A DNA stretch of 64,000 bases from Fistulifera solaris. Its lineage: Eukaryota > Bacillariophyta > Bacillariophyceae > Naviculales > Stauroneidaceae. Below are positions 31,428-41,217 of the stretch, in pieces (the stretch's first letter is position 1; each line of letters begins with the position of its first letter). The translations under genes were made by a program, and so were the position numbers. Location: NCBI GenBank assembly GCA_030295235.1, contig AP026137.1:992001-1056000 (forward strand), in the 5' to 3' direction. The notes under the pieces were generated by a model, which worked only from the letters and a program-made list of their open reading frames with translations, was not told the DNA's origin and searched no databases.

Positions 31428-33044
31428 ATGCCTTCAAGCTCCAGCGTCCCTCCAAAGAAACGGAAATACGTCGAAGACGAATCGCCCTTTTCATCCAAGC
31501 AGCCGAAAGATGTCATTGATATGCTTTCTTTGCAATCTTCCCCATCTTCTAGTACAAACAGTGATTCGTCCAGCGGAACCGAAGAGTCGACTTTAGGAAG
31601 TTCTTTCTCTCCGAATATGGCGACTCTTGTGGATACACAAGCCTTGACAGCTGCGAGTCCGGATTTTCAAACGCAGAACAGCTTCGTCGTCGATTTGAAC
31701 ACCACCAGCAATCAACAAAATCATTCTTCGAAAACCAAAGAGACGCCCGCGTTTACTTTAACACGTATGCCTACGACGACGACTGCGAGAAACAACAAGA
31801 AGAAGCAGACACCCCGACGGCAGTCGCCGCGTCACAGGAAGATTTCGATTTCACCAGTGCAAGAAACCACTGTAGAAGAATCTTTGCAAATACGCATCCT
31901 TTCCGAGAGCCAACCTCCTCCGTCGAACAAGAAAGGAAAGTCTATCGACAATCCAGTGGTTGTTGACACACTTAAGGCAAAGCAACAAGAAGAAGATCAA
32001 ACCCAAAAGAAACAAACATCGCAAGGGTCTCAAAGCACATCCAAAGCAACCAACACGTCGAATGCGAAGGCGGCTGATGTCAAAGAGCGCGCAACGATAT
32101 CAACGGACGAAGCCAACGCTTTCAAGAAAAACGACAAAGAATCGGTAAACAAGAAGAAGCGTCCTCTTTCAGACAATGAAACCTCCAAAGCGTCGACAAC
32201 AACGGCAACGCCTTTCCCCGAATCCAAAGGAGCAAATAAGGCAGGTACGAAGAAAACAGCACCGGCACCCGTTCAGACAGAAGTAGAATTCGTTCCTCAG
32301 GGCAAAGAGAACGTCCCCACAATGCCGAAGAAAACAACCACCAACACAGCTCCACCTGCCGAAGACGCGAAACCTCAACAGAAAAAGAAGAAACTCACCT
32401 TCCAAGATCAAGTCTTCCAGCATATGATGTTCTCGTACAAGCCATTTTCGTTAAAATCGTTGGCACAAGAACTCAAAACGACCGAAGCGGCTTTGAACTT
32501 TCTCATGCTTTCTTTAATCGATAAAAACCTCGTGGTGAAGAAAGAATTCTCCAACAGCAACAACACGAAAAGCAAGGAACTGTATTGGGTCAACTACGGC
32601 ACCAAAGCCAAAGAACTACAATCGCATCTGGCTACGGCGTCAGAGATTCAGACAACGCAGCAAGAACACGATGCGTTGGTTCAAGAACTCTCGCAAACCC
32701 AGAGCATGTTGGCTGCACTGAAAGGAGATGGACCTTCCAATCAGGATTTGACACGGCACTTAGAGGAAGCGGAGAATCAATTTCAAAAGCTTCAATCCGA
32801 GTTGATTCAGTTAAAAGGACGGATTCAAGATATGCGTGGTTCGAAAGAACAGAATAACCCCAAGCGTTTGAAACAAAGTATCAACCACATGCGCGACATC
32901 TGGAAGAAACGACGCGATCAGTGCAATGATTTCATTGAGCAACTGGCCGATGGAATGGAAAAGAAACCGAAAGAAGTGATCAAGCTTTTAGAGGTGGAGA
33001 TGGATGGAGATATCCAGATGCCTACGAAGTACAAACTTGAGTAG
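31428..33044 (+). CDS. HOP2/TBPIP (PSMC3IP)-like protein
   Basis: 538 residues from ATG 31428. The first ~320 are low complexity, basic and Ser/Thr/Lys rich. At residue ~324 a winged-helix begins (QDQVFQHMMFSYKPFSLKSLAQEL ... FLMLSLIDKNLVVKKEF, then KELYWVNY). A coiled coil (LVQELSQTQSMLAALKG, AENQFQKLQSELIQLKGRI) and a C-terminal MRDIWKKRRDQCNDFIEQL helix follow, the architecture of HOP2. HOP2 acts with MND1 to promote Dmc1/Rad51 strand exchange in meiosis. The long N-terminal extension is unusual, since family members are ~220 residues. It contains basic patches (KKKRPLSDN, PRRQSPRHRK). Uninterrupted. Confidence 0.85.
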   Translation: MPSSSSVPPKKRKYVEDESPFSSKQPKDVIDMLSLQSSPSSSTNSDSSSGTEESTLGSSFSPNMATLVDTQALTAASPDFQTQNSFVVDLNTTSNQQNHSSKTKETPAFTLTRMPTTTTARNNKKKQTPRRQSPRHRKISISPVQETTVEESLQIRILSESQPPPSNKKGKSIDNPVVVDTLKAKQQEEDQTQKKQTSQGSQSTSKATNTSNAKAADVKERATISTDEANAFKKNDKESVNKKKRPLSDNETSKASTTTATPFPESKGANKAGTKKTAPAPVQTEVEFVPQGKENVPTMPKKTTTNTAPPAEDAKPQQKKKKLTFQDQVFQHMMFSYKPFSLKSLAQELKTTEAALNFLMLSLIDKNLVVKKEFSNSNNTKSKELYWVNYGTKAKELQSHLATASEIQTTQQEHDALVQELSQTQSMLAALKGDGPSNQDLTRHLEEAENQFQKLQSELIQLKGRIQDMRGSKEQNNPKRLKQSINHMRDIWKKRRDQCNDFIEQLADGMEKKPKEVIKLLEVEMDGDIQMPTKYKLE

Positions 33045-33126
33045 GATGTGGTAGTCGTTCATGGCGTTAACACATGAACAAAAATCAGATTATCTTTTCT
33101 TTATTAAGTGAATAGCATTTTTATGA

Positions 33127-34200
33127 TCATCCTTCCAATTGAATATTCAATAGAACTTGTTTGACTTCAAATCGATCGGGATCTGAGTTGTAATCCGTGT
33201 CCATGTAATAGTCATCGACGGTCGAAGAGGGTCCTAAAATACTTTGTACGGCCCACTTTCCCAAGTTAGGATACAACCGGAATCCCTGTTCTTGCAGTAA
33301 CAATTGTGATCCCAGTGTAATATCACCATTCAAAGCCAGTGTCCAAATCAAATCATCCGCATCATCTCGCCAATCTTGTATTTGTTCTAAAGTCGGACGC
33401 GCGTGTTCGACTTGAGCCGCCCACCCCGTTTGTACGAGTGCTGTTCCGAATCGATCCAGGGCCTTCAGTATGTCCTCTAACGATGATTCTTGTAGAGGGA
33501 CTGGTAGTTGAAGCAATCGTAGGACTTCATTCCCAATACGGTTTTGGTATTGCTTGAGAAAGTCAGGGAATTTGAAATCCTCGTTGTTTTTGTTATCGAG
33601 TTGGATTAACAGATCGGAATAGGCTTTGTAATGAACATAGAGGTCGAAATTGAATTGCTGTGCAAGATTCTCCGGCGAATAAGAAGCGGATCGAACAAAA
33701 GCCGGTTTGACCGTATTCTGGACTGTTTGAATTTGTTGCGTAAGTTGTGTGGAAGTAAGAAAAGGCCGCATCATTTCGAGAAATATTTCATCACTGCATT
33801 TCAAAACACGAGGAGCTAACGTCGGATCAAGAGGCAAAGGATCCGGAATAACCAAAGGCTTTGGTCGATCCGGTCGTTGAGATCGTTCTTTTCCTAATTG
33901 AAAACGATCGGAAAATTGTTCCCATTTTCCATCCAAACGATCCATCGTTTGCGCTCCTTGCACGACGGATCGTCGAACGGCAATGCCTAAATCCGATTGC
34001 GTCACGGCTTTGGTAATTCGCGCTCCTACTTCTCCCGCATGTGCCGTAGTTGGCGATGATAGCACGATAGTTGTAGTGGTGGCTTGAAGCCAACGTCGGC
34101 GTGTAGATAGTTGCGAATGGAGCGCGTCACACGGTCTCCCACCGTATAGGATGAGACATGGAATGAATAGGCGCGTCCAGAAGGACTTTTGTAACTTCAT
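33127..34200 (-). CDS. Putative thylakoid-lumen protein, unknown family
   Basis: 357 residues from ATG 34200. The presequence appears bipartite: a hydrophobic signal (RLFIPCLILYGG), then a twin-arginine-like second signal (RRRWLQATTTTIVLSS) ending in AHA before GEVG. The mature part is mainly helical: DLGIAVRRSVVQGAQTMDRLDGKWEQFSDRF, DEIFLEMMRPFL, YSDLLIQLDNK, LKALDRFGTALVQTGW and DDADDLIWTLALNGDI. I recall similar conserved proteins in algae but assign no name or function. Divergently arranged with the 2Fe-2S gene across a minisatellite-containing promoter. Uninterrupted. Confidence 0.7.
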   Translation of the reverse strand: MKLQKSFWTRLFIPCLILYGGRPCDALHSQLSTRRRWLQATTTTIVLSSPTTAHAGEVGARITKAVTQSDLGIAVRRSVVQGAQTMDRLDGKWEQFSDRFQLGKERSQRPDRPKPLVIPDPLPLDPTLAPRVLKCSDEIFLEMMRPFLTSTQLTQQIQTVQNTVKPAFVRSASYSPENLAQQFNFDLYVHYKAYSDLLIQLDNKNNEDFKFPDFLKQYQNRIGNEVLRLLQLPVPLQESSLEDILKALDRFGTALVQTGWAAQVEHARPTLEQIQDWRDDADDLIWTLALNGDITLGSQLLLQEQGFRLYPNLGKWAVQSILGPSSTVDDYYMDTDYNSDPDRFEVKQVLLNIQLEG

Positions 34201-34276
34201 CTTCAAGATGAATGGTAAAAAAAATAATGATAGTTATGTGAAAACACACCACATAGGTATCCACCGCCCATCGCGT

Positions 34277-34455
34277 CTCCAGAAAATGTGGGCTGTCGGT
34301 TTTCACCTCTCCAGAAAATGTGGGCGCGTGGTATCTTCACGTTCCCAGAAAATGTGGGGGTGTGATATTTTTCACGTCTCCAGAAAATGTGGAGGTGTGT
34401 TATTTGCACGTACGGTACGGTACCCAGAAAATGTGGGGGTGTGGTGTTCTCCGTG
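34277..34455 (+). repeat. Minisatellite in divergent promoter, five ~34-bp units (CCAGAAAATGTGGG)
   Basis: Five units starting (C/T)CCAGAAAATGTGG(G/A) then a G/T-rich stretch and usually TTTTCACGT. The fourth is longer through a TACGGTACGGTA expansion. The array lies between ATGs at 34200 (minus) and 34692 (plus). The same unit, inverted, forms the array at 36316-36490. Confidence 0.93.
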
Positions 34456-34691
34456 TCATCATCCGCCGCCCCGCCGCTGTGTGACGTGTTCGTCTTTTTC
34501 CCGCCCTTATTTTCTCTCATTTTCTCGTTCGCTCGCCTCACGTCTCAACAACGAGAACAACACGTCGTCATCGTTGCATCCTCGAGAACATCGAAGTAAA
34601 AAGAGAGAAACTTCATCGTCTCTCCTTCTCAAAAACTTATTCGAGTGCCTTTTCTTCATTGGTTCTAATCTCCTCTTCCGCGAGAACTACC

Positions 34692-35060
34692 ATGAAATCA
34701 GGAGCATGCTTCTTATTGTCTGTCGCTCTGCTTTCGATTACTTTCTCGAATGTGTTTACCTTCACCGCACCTCGACGTCATTATCGACAACGCTCTCACC
34801 TCTTCATGACGAACGACATTCAAAGAGTCGAAGTGTGCGCCGGCAAGGATTGCAAGCGCAGTGGAGGTGGTCCTCGTCTCGAGAAACTCATTCAACAAGT
34901 TGTCGAAGAAGAGGGTCGTTCGAATACGACAGTCGAACGATGTTACTGTCAAGGAGAATGCGGTTACGGACCGAATATCTTGGTCGACGACAAACTCATC
35001 AACAATGTTCGTGGTCGCGATGCGGTGTTGCAAGCACTGGGACTCGCACAAGAGGCCTAA
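34692..35060 (+). CDS. Plastid-targeted thioredoxin-like [2Fe-2S] ferredoxin
   Basis: 122 residues from ATG 34692. The signal peptide (CFLLSVALLSITFS) is followed by NVFTFTAPRR, an ASAFAP-like plastid motif. The domain VEVCAGKDCKRSGGGPRLEKL ... VERCYCQGECGYGPNILVDDKLINNV is a thioredoxin-like 2Fe-2S fold: the four ligand cysteines are likely those of CAGKDC and of CYCQGEC, with GPN following. Such domains carry electrons or regulate redox partners in plastids. Its stop codon overlaps the start of the next gene in TAATG (35058-35062), so the two may share one transcript. Confidence 0.9.
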   Translation: MKSGACFLLSVALLSITFSNVFTFTAPRRHYRQRSHLFMTNDIQRVEVCAGKDCKRSGGGPRLEKLIQQVVEEEGRSNTTVERCYCQGECGYGPNILVDDKLINNVRGRDAVLQALGLAQEA

Positions 35061-35497
35061 TGTTGCTGTTTCTTTGTTTGGTGTCTTTCTTGAAAGTGGA
35101 AGGATTTGTGGTTGTGCGGTCGTCTTCAACATGGAAGACACTTTGTTGGTTGACCGAAAAAGCAGAAGATGAATTTGAGCAAGAGCTGGGTGAGATTGTT
35201 AACGAGGATGCGGGTGGTGTAGTAGTGGAAGATTTATTGTGGAGAGTCGAGAGACTTCGTCTGGAGGAACAAAATACGAAGCGTTTCTTAAAGGCTGGGC
35301 CTCGATTTTTGCCTTATGATGAATGCCGGAAATGGGTACAAGCTTGGAATCGATGGGATTGCGAAGAAGATTGGAAGAACTGGATTGCTATGGGCGAGAA
35401 ACGAAATCCGTATATACCTAGTGAGCCCGATCTGTATTACGGTAGATTAGGTGAATGGATCTCTTGGGAGCACTTTTTAGGTAAGGAGGACATATGA
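35060..35497 (+). CDS. Plastid-targeted single IPS-repeat protein
   Basis: 145 residues; its ATG overlaps the preceding stop (TAATG). The N-terminus MLLFLCLVSFLKVEG-FVVVR reads as a signal peptide with a Gly-Phe plastid cleavage motif. After an acidic helix, residues ~85-143 form one copy of a repeat known from large algal proteins: FLPYDECRKWVQAW, CEEDWKNWIAMGEK, NPYIPSEPDLYYG and EWISWEHFLGKE. The motif is usually summarised as IPS-x-P-x4-Y-x3-G-W-x2-W-x2-(F/W)LG. Its biochemical role is unknown. The frame is open further upstream, but only this ATG gives a signal peptide. Confidence 0.8.
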   Translation: MLLFLCLVSFLKVEGFVVVRSSSTWKTLCWLTEKAEDEFEQELGEIVNEDAGGVVVEDLLWRVERLRLEEQNTKRFLKAGPRFLPYDECRKWVQAWNRWDCEEDWKNWIAMGEKRNPYIPSEPDLYYGRLGEWISWEHFLGKEDI

Positions 35498-35545
35498 TAG
35501 TAGAAAAGAGTAGTAGTGTTAATGATGAAAAGATCACCGACCCTA

Positions 35546-36191
35546 TTATTTCCCCAGCGTCTTTTTGTGCTGTTCCACTCGTTTCCGCAACTCTTGCAAT
35601 TCTCGCTCTTTTTCTTCCATTTCGGCTCGTTTCTGAAATCGAGATGGTTGATAATACAATACAATCAAGAATCGTCCGCCCACGGCAAATCCGCTCAAAT
35701 GATCCACCGCACTTTTGGCGTCTGTGAATTACGAAGAGGAACAAGGGGCATGAGTCAAAGAAGTTTCCGCGGAAGAAGAGTAAGACAAAGAGCATTCTCA
35801 CCGTAGATGTCTTCAAATACCACAAACGCCGTCCCTTTGGTGTCCTATTACCCAAGTACATTCGTGTCAGCAAGGACAAACCATGAATCGAAAGCAAATC
35901 AATAATGTGCAGCAGCCAAGACGTACCGGTTTATCGCCCAATCGTATTTGATAAATGGCTCCGTATTTACCAAAGATGGTATATAATTCGTCAGCAGTGA
36001 TAGTAAACGGTAAATTGCGAACATAGAGAATGCGATTGACTTCCGGTGGAAGACGTGACTATAAAAAAGAAGAGAGGAAATGAAATGAAAAATAGACCGT
36101 AAGAATAAAAGCCAACAACAACAAACTGCCGCGAACATTATCCTAGCTCTCGCCTTACATTTTGTCCTCGATTGCCTTGGTATTCGACCAT
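35546..36191 (-). CDS. SF3B6: Splicing factor SF3B6 (p14), four exons
   Basis: Exons 36191-36159, 36058-35927, 35844-35802 and 35721-35546, with introns of 100, 82 and 80 nt, all GT-AG with matching phases (0, 0, 1). The spliced product is 127 residues, the usual length for p14. It contains [20 protein letters not shown] (RNP2), the helix [40 protein letters not shown] (RNP1) and [12 protein letters not shown] with a basic helical tail. p14 sits in the U2 snRNP SF3b complex and contacts the branch-point adenosine. No frame errors. Divergent from the EMAPII-type gene. Confidence 0.96.
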
Positions 36192-36315
36192 TCTTCGTCA
36201 ATATCAACAACTTAGATGCGATTCTAATAGTAATGTTCACTAAAAAAGACGGAAACAGTTTCAAAAAAATATTGTTGTGAAATAATGCGGACGCTGCCCA
36301 GCATAAAGAAACCGT

Positions 36316-36490
36316 CCCCACATTTTCTGGGAACGTGCAATAACACACTACCACTTTTTCTGGACATGTGAAAACGACACCCCCACATTTTCTGGAAACG
36401 TGAAAAACCACTCGCCCACATTTTCTGGAGACGTGAAAACCGACACTCCCACATTTTCTGGACAAGTGAAAAAACCACACGCCTACATCG
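36316..36490 (-). repeat. Minisatellite in divergent promoter, inverted relative to 34277-34455
   Basis: Five units of (C)CCACATTTTCTGG followed by A/C-GTG-AAAA-CACAC stretches, the reverse complement of the CCAGAAAATGTGGG units at 34277-34455. It lies between ATGs at 36191 (minus) and 36593 (plus). Confidence 0.93.
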
Positions 36491-36592
36491 TCCGCACAGA
36501 ACGCCGCGCAGGATACAAGTAAGTTTACTCACTCGTCGCCGTATTTTGTTTTTGGCTCTCATTCATTATACCAGTACTAGCGTAAAACAATC

Positions 36593-37272
36593 ATGGTATC
36601 TGCTCTCGATATCATCGACGAAGCCATTGCAGAGCTTGAAGCTCGTTTAAATCTCAAGCCGGGAGAAGAGTCGTCGTCTGTAGCTAACAAAAGAAAACCA
36701 ACAACATCAAGGCAGGCAACGCCAGCAAGACCGAGACTCCGCTGGAAGACGCCGAAGATCAACCCGACATCTGTAAACTTGAGTTCAAAGTGGGTGTTGT
36801 TACCAAAGTTTGGACACACGAAAAGGCGGATAAATTGTATTGTGAAGAGATTGATGTCGGAGAAGAGGAACCCCGTCAAATTGCGTCCGGTTTGCGACCG
36901 CATTTTTCGTTAGAACAAATGCAAGGTCAGCGTTTGCTCGTCATGAGCAATTTGAAAGCCAAAAATCTAGTGGGCTTCAAATCCAATGGCATGGTGCTTT
37001 GTGCGGCACAAACGAGAGACGATGGGACCGAAAGGGTCGAATTTGTGGAGCCACCGGAAGGAGCGGCGATTGGGGAAGTGATCACGTTTGAGGGACTGCC
37101 GGCGCCTCGACCGGTTTCTGCCGCGCAGGTCGAAAAACGAAAAGTGCTGCAGGCATGTGCCGATGGACTCAAGACAACGGAAGAATGCTTGGCGGCCTGG
37201 AACGGACATGTCTTTATGACTTCGGCGGGTCCTTGTAAAGCAAAGACGATTGCGGGTGGAGTGATGCGTTAA
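36593..37272 (+). CDS. EMAPII/Arc1-type tRNA-binding domain protein, one frameshift
   Basis: ATG 36593 gives MVSALDIIDEAIAELEARLNLKPG, then a short linker. A one-base deficit in the A-runs at 36689-36697 shifts the frame. With it corrected the protein continues KTNNIKAGNASKTETPLEDAEDQ into the OB-fold: FKVGVVTKVWTHEKADKLYCEEIDVG, RQIASGL, MSNLKAKNLVGFKSNGMVLCA and EPPEGAAIGEVI. This is the EMAPII/AIMP1/Arc1-type domain that binds tRNA and supports aminoacyl-tRNA synthetases. A C-terminal helical extension (QVEKRKVLQACADGLKT) is typical. About 226 residues. Confidence 0.9.
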
Positions 37273-37353
37273 CCTCGATACTCTTTAGTTTCATTTGACT
37301 TAAAACGAAATAACTTTTTCGCTTAGCATTATTTGATATTTCAAAAATGAACT

Positions 37354-39357
37354 TTATCCAATCCCATTCAAGCCATTGTCTTCTGTCGACGATACTTGGT
37401 CTACGTCGCTCTTGACTCGTTTGGCAACGGCCACCTTTGCGGCAAGCAATTGCAGATCCGTCAGCAACTGATCGAATAAATCGATAGGAGGTGCATCGCG
37501 GTGAACATTATTTCTGTCACTGGCACTCTTCTCGTCTTTATCTGTTCCAGACGAACGCTGATAATCGCCAAGGGAAGAACGTGAGGCGTCCTCGGCAGAG
37601 TTCGTGCGGAAACGCCCATGGATCATGTAATCGATGTGGCGACACTGCACTTCGATACTATGAGGGAGTCGAGACTGCAGTTGTGTGGCCACATGTATCG
37701 CTCGCGCCAGTAATTCCGCCGCTCGAGTCCAAGCGGACTCAATCAAAGCGGCAACAAAAGGATCCACGGGCCCTATTGGATGAGAAGCGAACGAACTGTG
37801 TCGAGAGGAAGACTCGGGCGATAATGTCGTTACAACAACAGGGCTTTTGGCAGGTAAAGAACGTTGTATCTGACGACAACGCTCTTTGAAAACGGAAACG
37901 TGCATTCCCCATCTTAGTACAGCCCCCAAGTGACCACGCATTCGCGTTATATGTTCATCCACGGAAACTGGATCATTCGAGCTGACAATAGCCTTCCAAA
38001 ATGGATCCGTTGCTAAACTCTCCATGCGTTGCGTCCGAACCAGTGTCTCGTCCGCCATTATCAATTCTGCGTTGTCCAAAAACGAGTTTTCGTAGGATTG
38101 AATGATTCGACTCGACAACGTTTGTATCCATTTTGTCTGCAGTGCTTTCCCCGATGCTCGAAACACGTGTGAAGTGCCGTTTCCAGTCACCAACTCAAAC
38201 GCAAACGGTGTTCGAAAGAGTGGTGCATAATCCGGCGAGGGTTCCAGCAGAAGCGCATGAGTCAGCCGTATTCGTCCATATTTGGAATAGGAGAGTTTGT
38301 CGGTGCCGTTACTTGTGCTGTAGATGCGACTGATATACCACAAATAATCGTCAGTAATGACGCAAAAGCATTTCCGCCACACGTTTGAGTCTTTGTGTGA
38401 TTGTTTATACAAGTAACCAGCATATGCTTGTGCCTTGACTGTTGCATCTTGTTGTTTATGAAGCATTTGTCTGCGTTTTCGCTGTTTGTTGACTCTGTGT
38501 GCAAAAGCCGGATCTAAATTGACTTGGGCATCATTACGACTTGTGTGTTCGGTGGCATTATCATCCAGCCAAGGAAATCGTTTTGTGACGATATCATCCG
38601 TACGTGAACACGACAAGGAACAGAGTGATTGAGCGTAACTGAATTGTCTGTCATTTACATCGTTTTCCGTAGAAGATCCATCATCTGTGCCGCTACTGAT
38701 ACGCTCTTCCTCGTCGTCGTCAAAATCATTGCTGTCACTGTTTGTCGAACAACCGTCGTCGTCCTCCTCTTCCAGCGACGAACAGTATCCATCCAGCTCG
38801 ACACAATTCGGTATCAGACTTTCCTTTTCGTTGGAAGATGGGATAAAGAACCATTGCAGCTTGGGTGATATAATTGTCCTCGATACGGGCGCTTCTCTCT
38901 GTAGCTGTTTCAATTTTGCTTCCATTTGACGTTTTACTTCCAGCGGATCATCCTCGGGGTCTAATGTTTTGACGACATGATAAGGATCTGATTTTGGATA
39001 CGTTGATACCGAGGGAGATGAAGCAGTTGTTGCAGTAGAGTTACTGTTCTGCTGTGTTTCGAATGAATGAGACAGTCGCCGTTCCTGCTCGTGTTCGAAC
39101 TGAACGTAATCTCTCGGTAACGAATACAATGTTCCCACTAATACCAAATGATCGCCAGAATCAAGTTGCGACACTTGAGAAGATCCTATTTTCAGCGTAT
39201 CTCGTAATAACTGAGTAACATCTTTCGCTTTGGCGCCCGAATGAGATATCCGAATGCCGGCAGACGAGGTAATCAGCTCTCTCCGACTTTTTCGTTCGGA
39301 CGACGAGACCCACTGCTGCCAGTAGATCCGATGTAACTCGCCTTTGCTGTTACTCAT
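37354..39357 (-). CDS. PH-domain protein
   Basis: 667 residues from ATG 39357. The N-terminal third is unrecognised and includes an acidic stretch (DFDDDEEERISSG). A PH domain spans ~312-420: AGYLYKQSHKDSNVWRKCF, CVITDDYLWYI, YGRIRLTHALLLEPS, PFAFELVT, HVFRASGKALQTKWIQTLSSRI with the invariant Trp. The C-terminal half is helical, with ESAWTRAAELLARAIHVATQLQ. It probably binds phosphoinositides or proteins at membranes. Uninterrupted, and its 3' end converges with the EMAPII-type gene only 80 bp away. Confidence 0.87.
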   Translation of the reverse strand: MSNSKGELHRIYWQQWVSSSERKSRRELITSSAGIRISHSGAKAKDVTQLLRDTLKIGSSQVSQLDSGDHLVLVGTLYSLPRDYVQFEHEQERRLSHSFETQQNSNSTATTASSPSVSTYPKSDPYHVVKTLDPEDDPLEVKRQMEAKLKQLQREAPVSRTIISPKLQWFFIPSSNEKESLIPNCVELDGYCSSLEEEDDDGCSTNSDSNDFDDDEEERISSGTDDGSSTENDVNDRQFSYAQSLCSLSCSRTDDIVTKRFPWLDDNATEHTSRNDAQVNLDPAFAHRVNKQRKRRQMLHKQQDATVKAQAYAGYLYKQSHKDSNVWRKCFCVITDDYLWYISRIYSTSNGTDKLSYSKYGRIRLTHALLLEPSPDYAPLFRTPFAFELVTGNGTSHVFRASGKALQTKWIQTLSSRIIQSYENSFLDNAELIMADETLVRTQRMESLATDPFWKAIVSSNDPVSVDEHITRMRGHLGAVLRWGMHVSVFKERCRQIQRSLPAKSPVVVTTLSPESSSRHSSFASHPIGPVDPFVAALIESAWTRAAELLARAIHVATQLQSRLPHSIEVQCRHIDYMIHGRFRTNSAEDASRSSLGDYQRSSGTDKDEKSASDRNNVHRDAPPIDLFDQLLTDLQLLAAKVAVAKRVKSDVDQVSSTEDNGLNGIG

Positions 39358-39399
39358 ATCTTATGAAATAAAGAACTCTGCCAACATATCGTAGTCAAC

Positions 39400-40665
39400 A
39401 ATTTACTTATGTATTACGGGATATCGTTTGTTGTTATACGAATGAAAATAAAAAAGGGCAACATGATAAAATAATAAACGCCCATCGTTATTCATGACTT
39501 AATGTATAGGAGTCGTGGTTTCCCTGAACCAACACTTTGTCCTATAGTAAAAATACAAGACAACGAAACACACCAATTTCGACGAATTTAATCGATGTGT
39601 GCAAGACAAATGATGCATCCATTTACTCCGTATAAGTTAGCGATTGAACTAACCATATCCCATATTTTGAAAATGAACCCCGGATCATCCGAAATAAGGG
39701 CAAAATGATAGAAAGCGCCCGTTGTAATTCATGACTCAATGTATGGCAGTCGTGGTTTCACTAATCTAACACTTTGTCCTACAGTATAAATTCAAGACAA
39801 CGAAACATACCAATTTTCGACGAATGCAATCGATGTGTGCAAGACAAATGATGCATCCAATCATAAATTAGCGATTGAACTAACCATATCTAGCAAAAGA
39901 AACGTGACATTTTGAAAATGAACCCCGAATCATCTGAAATAAGGGCAAAATGATAGAAAGCGCCCATCGTATTCATGACTTAATGTATGGTAGTCGTGGT
40001 TTCCCTGAACCAACACTTTGTCGTATAGTAAAAATACAAGACAACGAAACACACCATTTTTCACCGAATGCAATCGGTGTGTGCAAGACAAATGATGCAT
40101 CCATTTATAAGTTAGCGACTGAACTAACCATATCTAGCAAAAGAAACGTGATATTATGAAACGAACCCCAAAACGATAAAAGCGCCCATCGTTATTCATG
40201 ACTTAATGTATGGGAGTCGTGGTTTCCCTGAACCATCACTTTGTCCTATACCTGGTAAGGGTAGTAAAAATACATGACAACAAAATACACCATTTTTCAC
40301 CGAATGCAATCGATGTGTGCAAAACAAATGATGCATCCATTTATAAGTTAGCGATTGAACTAACCATATCTAGCAAAAGAAACGTGACATTTTGAAAATG
40401 AACCCCGAATCATCCGAAATAAGGGCAAAATGATAGAAAGCGCCCATCGTTATTCATGACTTAATGTATGGTAGTCGTGGCTTCCCTGAACCAACACATT
40501 GTCGTATAGTGAAAATACAAGACAACGAAACACACCATTTTTCACCGAATGCAATCGATGTGTGCAAAACAAATGATGCATCCATTTATAAGTTAGCGAT
40601 TGAACTAACCACATCTAGCAAAAGAAACGTGATATTTTGAAAATGAACCCCGAATCATTTGAAAT
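39400..40665. repeat. Imperfect tandem array, unit ~220-260 bp, five copies
   Basis: CGCCCATCGTTATTCATGACTT or variants start at 39479, 39716, 39961, 40183 and 40441. Shared segments include AGTCGTGGTTTCCCTGAACC, ACAAGACAACGAAACACACC, AATCGATGTGTGCAA and TTAGCGATTGAACTAACC. Unit length varies through indels (237, 245, 222, 258). Short open frames inside repeat with the array and show no protein features. Confidence 0.92.
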
Positions 40666-41217
40666 TAATGCGATACTCATGACTGAATGCAGTCGTGGGT
40701 ACCGTATAGTCGAAGGTCGAAGGTCGAAGTGCCCCAAACCTTGCCTCAAACAATCTCCACAAGGGAAAAGCTGCTCAGATTACTTATGGCTCAAATTTAC
40801 CTGGTATTCCGTTGACTATAAAACATCGATCCTACCAAGTTATGTAGCTCACTGAGTGAACAGAACGAACAGAACGCACGGAAGATACGGTAATCAACCT
40901 TATAGTCTGCGGCTAAGGTAAAACTTGATTGGGATGGATTGGCGATGCGGAAAAGTCAAGCAGGCAGATCAACATTGTTTTGCAACTGAGTATGCTGAGA
41001 TGCGAAAGGAAACGGATGTAGACGTATGCGAATAAATATGTGCCTTAATGTCAATAATCTAGCCGCGGGCCAAACTTACATTGCAGATAGACACCAGAGT
41101 AGCAGTTGCAGAAGTCTTAGCTTACATAATAAATCGTCAAATTTCTTAGCGCTTTTTAAGGAAATGATCGAATAGCGTTACAAAAATCAATCAAAACAGA
41201 AAGGGCTGCAGCAATAC
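40666..41217. other. Intergenic
   Basis: Unique sequence after the repeat array, with short GTCGAAG duplications near 40710. No gene supported. Confidence 0.4.

Noticed and set aside
34151-35059. A long plus-strand frame running through 34151-35497 as one protein
   Set aside because: Its first 300 codons cross the minisatellite and the 2Fe-2S gene in the wrong frame; only the part from the ATG at 35060 has protein character.
36790-37272. Separate short tRNA-binding protein starting at 36790
   Set aside because: The preceding 65 residues belong to the same gene once one homopolymer base is added; a start inside the OB-fold would delete its first strand.
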